Part shown: positions 5,898-8,648 of the stretch, in pieces
How positions within the stretch are numbered: position 1 is the first letter of the stretch
How the letters are laid out: each line of letters begins with the position of its first letter
NCBI GenBank assembly: GCA_002780135.1
Contig: PEWA01000047.1
Location: 1-8,648 of the forward strand
Reading direction: 5' to 3'
Source: Candidatus Shapirobacteria bacterium CG06_land_8_20_14_3_00_40_12
GTDB taxonomy: Bacteria > Patescibacteriota > Microgenomatia > UBA12405
DNA: 8,648 nucleotides
Translations under genes and position numbers: made by a program
Notes under the pieces: generated by a model
What the model was told of the DNA's origin: nothing
The model's input: the letters and a program-made list of their open reading frames with translations, nothing else
Databases searched by the model: none

Positions 5898-7499
5898 GTG
5901 ACTAAGTATCATCAGTTAATATTTTGGCTTGTTTTTATTATTTCTCTTTTTTCACGATTTCTTTATCTTGACAAATACCCGGTAAGCCTAAATTGGGATG
6001 AAATCAGCCATGGCTACAACGCTTATTCTCTTTTAAAAACTGGTCGTGATCAGTGGGGTAAAACTCTGCCCATATTCAATTTCCGAGCCTATGGAGATTA
6101 TCCCACTGCCTTAAACCTCTATCTGACCATTCCTTTTGTGGCCGCATTTGGTCTTAATGCCATGGCTCTCAGGTTTCCGGCCGCTATTCTTGGCTTTTTG
6201 TTTACCTGGCTTTTATATTTTCTTTGTAAATTTATAACTAAAAGCCAAATATTAGGGTTAATTGCTTTTATTATTGCCTCCTTTTCTCCTTGGACATTTT
6301 TCACTTCACGGGCCGTCTTTCAGTCCAACCTGGCTCAATTTTTTCTTTCTTTTGGAATACTTCTTTTCCTTTACTCCTTTAAAAAGAAAATATTTTCTAT
6401 TCCTTCAGCCCTGCTTTTGGGATTATCGATGTATTCATATCACAACACCCGTATAGTCACCCCTCTTTTAGTTCTCCTTTTGTTTATTATTTATCGTCAA
6501 TTCAAAAAATCTTACCTTCCATTTCTTTTAATTTTTCTGATAATGGCGCTACCCAATCTTATTAATCTTATTTCCCCCGAATCTTTAGCCAGAAACCGTT
6601 GGGTTGGGATTATCAATCCCGTTTCTATCAATCTTCTTAATGAGCGTCGTCGGCTCTTTGACGGTCCTCCTTTTTTCAATATTCTTGTCAACAACAAAGT
6701 CACTTATTTTATTTACCAATTTGGTGTTAATATTTTAAATTTTTTCAACCCGTTTCCTCTCTTTTTTTCCGGTAGTCAAAACTACCAATTCAACCCTCCT
6801 CATACCGGCCTCCTATATATATTCCTTCTACCTTTCTTTTACTTTGGTATATATATCTGTCTAAGAAATTTCACCAAAAATAAAAACTATTCTTTTATTT
6901 CTATTGCATTTTTGATATCTCTGATACCAGCTGCTCTCACTACCGGTGATTTTCCCTCTATTCGTCTAAGCATCAGCACCCCTTTTATCTACCTTTTCAT
7001 CGTCCTTGGTTTGTCACCCTTTGTCTCAAAATTCAAAACTTACTTTCTACCTCTCTTTTTTATTCTTTCTCTGACTTTCTTTTTTAAATATCTTTTTATC
7101 TACAAAAATTACTGTCAAACCTATGCCGCCGCCTGGCAATCCGGCTATTCCGAAGCCATCTCTTATATAAAACCTTTATACTCCCAATATAATCAAATAG
7201 TTTTTACCAAGAAATATGGTGAACCCCACCAATTTCTTCTTTTTTACTGGCCCTGGGATCCTGCCTCCTATCAAAACGATCCCAAATTAAATACTGACTT
7301 TCATTCCGACTGGTATTGGGTTAACGCTTTTGATAAGTTTATTTTTCTTAACGATTGGGAAATAAAAAACTTTATCCCAACCAAAAACACCCTAATGGTA
7401 ACCGGTCCAAATAATTATCCGCCCCTATCCTCTAAATTATTAAAAACTCTTTATTATCCCGATAAGTCTCCGGTGTTTGACATCGTTGCCTATGAATAA
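5898..7499 (+). CDS. GT39-like membrane glycosyltransferase
   Basis: Encodes 533 residues from a GTG start and ends in TAA. It has the full exported-loop signature of the GT39/ArnT-like proteins common in Microgenomates: W33-D34-E35 after helix 1, 'GYNAYSLLKTGRDQWGK' (39-55), 'P' at 58, and G66-D67-Y68. S-P-W at 130-132 is followed by R138 and N144. The matching position for the usual E holds F141-Q142, which may affect acceptor or phosphate handling. A long loop with 'NERRRLFDGPPFF' (248-260) precedes 'NFFNPFPLFFSG' (281-292) and a helix from 'HTGLLY' (302-307). 'IPAALTTGDFPSIR' (343-356) is also typical. From about 402 a soluble C-terminal domain contains 'YGEPHQFLLFYWPWDP' (440-455). No Shine-Dalgarno site precedes the start, and no better in-frame start exists upstream. 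The next gene overlaps by 8 bases, so the two form an operon. Sugar and acceptor are unknown. Confidence 0.88.
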   Translation: MTKYHQLIFWLVFIISLFSRFLYLDKYPVSLNWDEISHGYNAYSLLKTGRDQWGKTLPIFNFRAYGDYPTALNLYLTIPFVAAFGLNAMALRFPAAILGFLFTWLLYFLCKFITKSQILGLIAFIIASFSPWTFFTSRAVFQSNLAQFFLSFGILLFLYSFKKKIFSIPSALLLGLSMYSYHNTRIVTPLLVLLLFIIYRQFKKSYLPFLLIFLIMALPNLINLISPESLARNRWVGIINPVSINLLNERRRLFDGPPFFNILVNNKVTYFIYQFGVNILNFFNPFPLFFSGSQNYQFNPPHTGLLYIFLLPFFYFGIYICLRNFTKNKNYSFISIAFLISLIPAALTTGDFPSIRLSISTPFIYLFIVLGLSPFVSKFKTYFLPLFFILSLTFFFKYLFIYKNYCQTYAAAWQSGYSEAISYIKPLYSQYNQIVFTKKYGEPHQFLLFYWPWDPASYQNDPKLNTDFHSDWYWVNAFDKFIFLNDWEIKNFIPTKNTLMVTGPNNYPPLSSKLLKTLYYPDKSPVFDIVAYE

Positions 7500-8648
7500 A
7501 TTATTGTTATTTATATTAATTCTTATTGCTTTTTTCATTCGTTTTATTAATTATCGATATCCTCCTCTTCTTTGGGACGAAGCCGCTATCGGCTATAACG
7601 CCTATTCCTTGCTCCAGACAGGTCGTGACGAATACGGTCAATCATTTCCCTTGGTATTTAAGTCTTTTGGAGACTACAAACCCGGCATTTATATCTACGC
7701 CACCCTTCCCTTTGTCGCTATTTTTGGTCTTAATGAACTATCTGTTCGCCTGCCTTCAATTATAGTTGGTTCTCTTCTTCCCCTAATTTTTTATCTTCTG
7801 ATTCGTAAACTTCTTCCTCGGGATCAAAAAATAGCTTTTCTTGCCGCTCTTCTTTTGGTATTTAACCCCTGGAATATTCACTTTTCCCGTGGTGCTTGGG
7901 AAACCAACCTACTCTTGTTTGAATTGGTACTGTCTAGTCTGTTTTTTTTGAATAAACGCTTCTTTTTTTCTGCCCTTTTCATGGGATTAGGTCTTTACAC
8001 CTATCAAGCCGCCAAACTATTGGTTCCCATCCTGACTCTTTTACTTTTTTTTCAATCAAAAAAGATTTCCAAGTTATATCTTTCAACCCTATTTCTTTTT
8101 TCACTCCCCATCCTTTTTGGTCTACTCTTTGGTGCTGATGCCAATCGCTTAAAGGTCATGAATTTATACTCATATCAACGTCCCCCGGAAGAGGTAAATC
8201 AAATCATTTCCGAATCAGGATCTCTCGACTATCAACTTTTTCATTCTCATCCTCTTTTTTTTCTACAAAACTTTCTTACGCGATATTTTAATTATTTTTC
8301 ACCCCGCTTTCTTATTTTTGAAGGTGACTGGCAAATCTCCCGCCACTCAGCTCCGTATGTCGGGGTTATACTTTATCCGACTTTAATTTTTTTTATTCTG
8401 GGATTCTTTTCGTCCCTTAGGGTCTGGCGATGTCATCTCTTTTTTTTATTTTGGCTTTTTCTTTCTCCGCTTCCGGCCGCTCTATCACTGGACATTATTC
8501 AACCCGTCAGATCTTTGTCTTTGTCCCTGCCTATATTATATTTTGCCGCCATTGGATTGAGCCTTTTTAAACAACGTCTCATTTTATTAATTATCTTTAT
8601 CCTTTATCTTTTTTCATTTTTATACTATCAAGAAGCTTACACTTTTCA
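7492..8648 (+). CDS. GT39-like membrane glycosyltransferase, partial at the right edge
   Basis: The frame starts at the ATG at 7492-7494, inside the last codons of the previous gene (ATGAATAA, 8-base overlap). It stays open for 385 codons to the window end, so the C-terminus is missing. It is a close paralogue of the 533-residue protein before it: W28-D29-E30, 'GYNAYSLLQTGRDEYGQ' (34-50), 'SFGDYKPG' (58-65), 'PFVAIFGL' and 'VRLPS'. N-P-W at 125-127 is followed by R133 and E137, the standard residues. 'FEGDWQISRHSAPYVG' (276-291) matches the family's F-x-G-D-x-x-x-R signature before a helix. 'SPLPAALSLDIIQPVR' (325-340) matches the later I-P/L-T region. About 150 more residues would be expected by comparison with its neighbour. 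No ribosome-binding site is visible, so translation is probably coupled to the upstream gene. Confidence 0.87.
   Translation, partial: MNKLLLFILILIAFFIRFINYRYPPLLWDEAAIGYNAYSLLQTGRDEYGQSFPLVFKSFGDYKPGIYIYATLPFVAIFGLNELSVRLPSIIVGSLLPLIFYLLIRKLLPRDQKIAFLAALLLVFNPWNIHFSRGAWETNLLLFELVLSSLFFLNKRFFFSALFMGLGLYTYQAAKLLVPILTLLLFFQSKKISKLYLSTLFLFSLPILFGLLFGADANRLKVMNLYSYQRPPEEVNQIISESGSLDYQLFHSHPLFFLQNFLTRYFNYFSPRFLIFEGDWQISRHSAPYVGVILYPTLIFFILGFFSSLRVWRCHLFFLFWLFLSPLPAALSLDIIQPVRSLSLSLPILYFAAIGLSLFKQRLILLIIFILYLFSFLYYQEAYTF

Noticed and set aside
6119..6703. Three short open frames (6119-6304 -, 6262-6456 +, 6512-6703 -)
   Set aside because: All lie inside the 5898-7499 gene in other frames. Their content is explained by its hydrophobic codons, and none has a start signal or recognisable motif.
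7526..7765. 79-codon open frame on the plus strand
   Set aside because: It is a frame-shifted reading of the partial GT39-like gene that starts at 7492. Only the 7492 frame gives W-D-E, G-R-D and G-D-Y and stays open to the edge.
7942..8447. T8 runs (7942-7949, 8255-8262, 8440-8447) as phase-variation slippage sites
   Set aside because: Eight-base T runs are expected in an AT-rich, Phe-rich membrane gene with pyrimidine bias. The frame is intact through all three, and no variant state is visible.
1..8648. Recoded TGA (glycine), as in Gracilibacteria or SR1
   Set aside because: TGA ends both tandem minus-strand genes exactly at overlaps with neighbours, and no in-frame TGA falls inside any conserved coding region.

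Overview
The window is AT-rich and almost wholly coding. It holds six genes, and all six encode polytopic membrane proteins that look like GT-C-fold glycosyltransferases or their relatives. These enzymes use polyprenyl-phosphate-linked sugars outside the cytoplasmic membrane. The exported-loop motifs (W-D-E, then G-R-D-x-x-G, then G-D-Y), the paralogue expansion, the tight packing and the scarcity of Shine-Dalgarno sites are what I would expect from a Patescibacteria/CPR genome, most likely Candidatus Microgenomates (OP11). That assignment rests on recalled family resemblance, not on a search. TGA, TAG and TAA all act as stops, so the TGA=Gly code of Gracilibacteria/SR1 does not apply.

Layout, left to right: (1) a minus-strand GT-C-like protein running off the left edge (1-910), apparently lacking the catalytic first loop; (2) a plus-strand GT39/ArnT-like protein (901-2526) whose start codon overlaps the previous gene's start; (3, 4) a tandem minus-strand pair (5832 down to 4147, then 4150 down to 2513) of long membrane proteins of the '6-pyruvoyl-tetrahydropterin synthase-related'/YfhO-like type, joined by an ATGA overlap; (5) after a 65-base divergent gap, the only intergenic DNA in the window, a plus-strand GT39-like protein (5898-7499); (6) a second plus-strand GT39-like protein (7492 to the right edge), overlapping gene 5 by 8 bases and clearly its paralogue.

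The genes probably form part of a cell-surface glycan or protein/lipid glycosylation locus, each enzyme adding a sugar to an exported acceptor. No donor-synthesis enzyme, flippase or cytoplasmic glycosyltransferase lies in the window, so donor and acceptor are unknown. The + strand has more C than G in every stretch I counted, whichever strand is coding, which suggests a replication-linked bias with the + strand lagging. I see no RNA genes, CRISPR arrays, insertion sequences or long repeats. The points most worth attention are the loop-less GT-C protein, the face-to-face start region at 856-950, and a set of four cysteines confined to exported segments of one protein.
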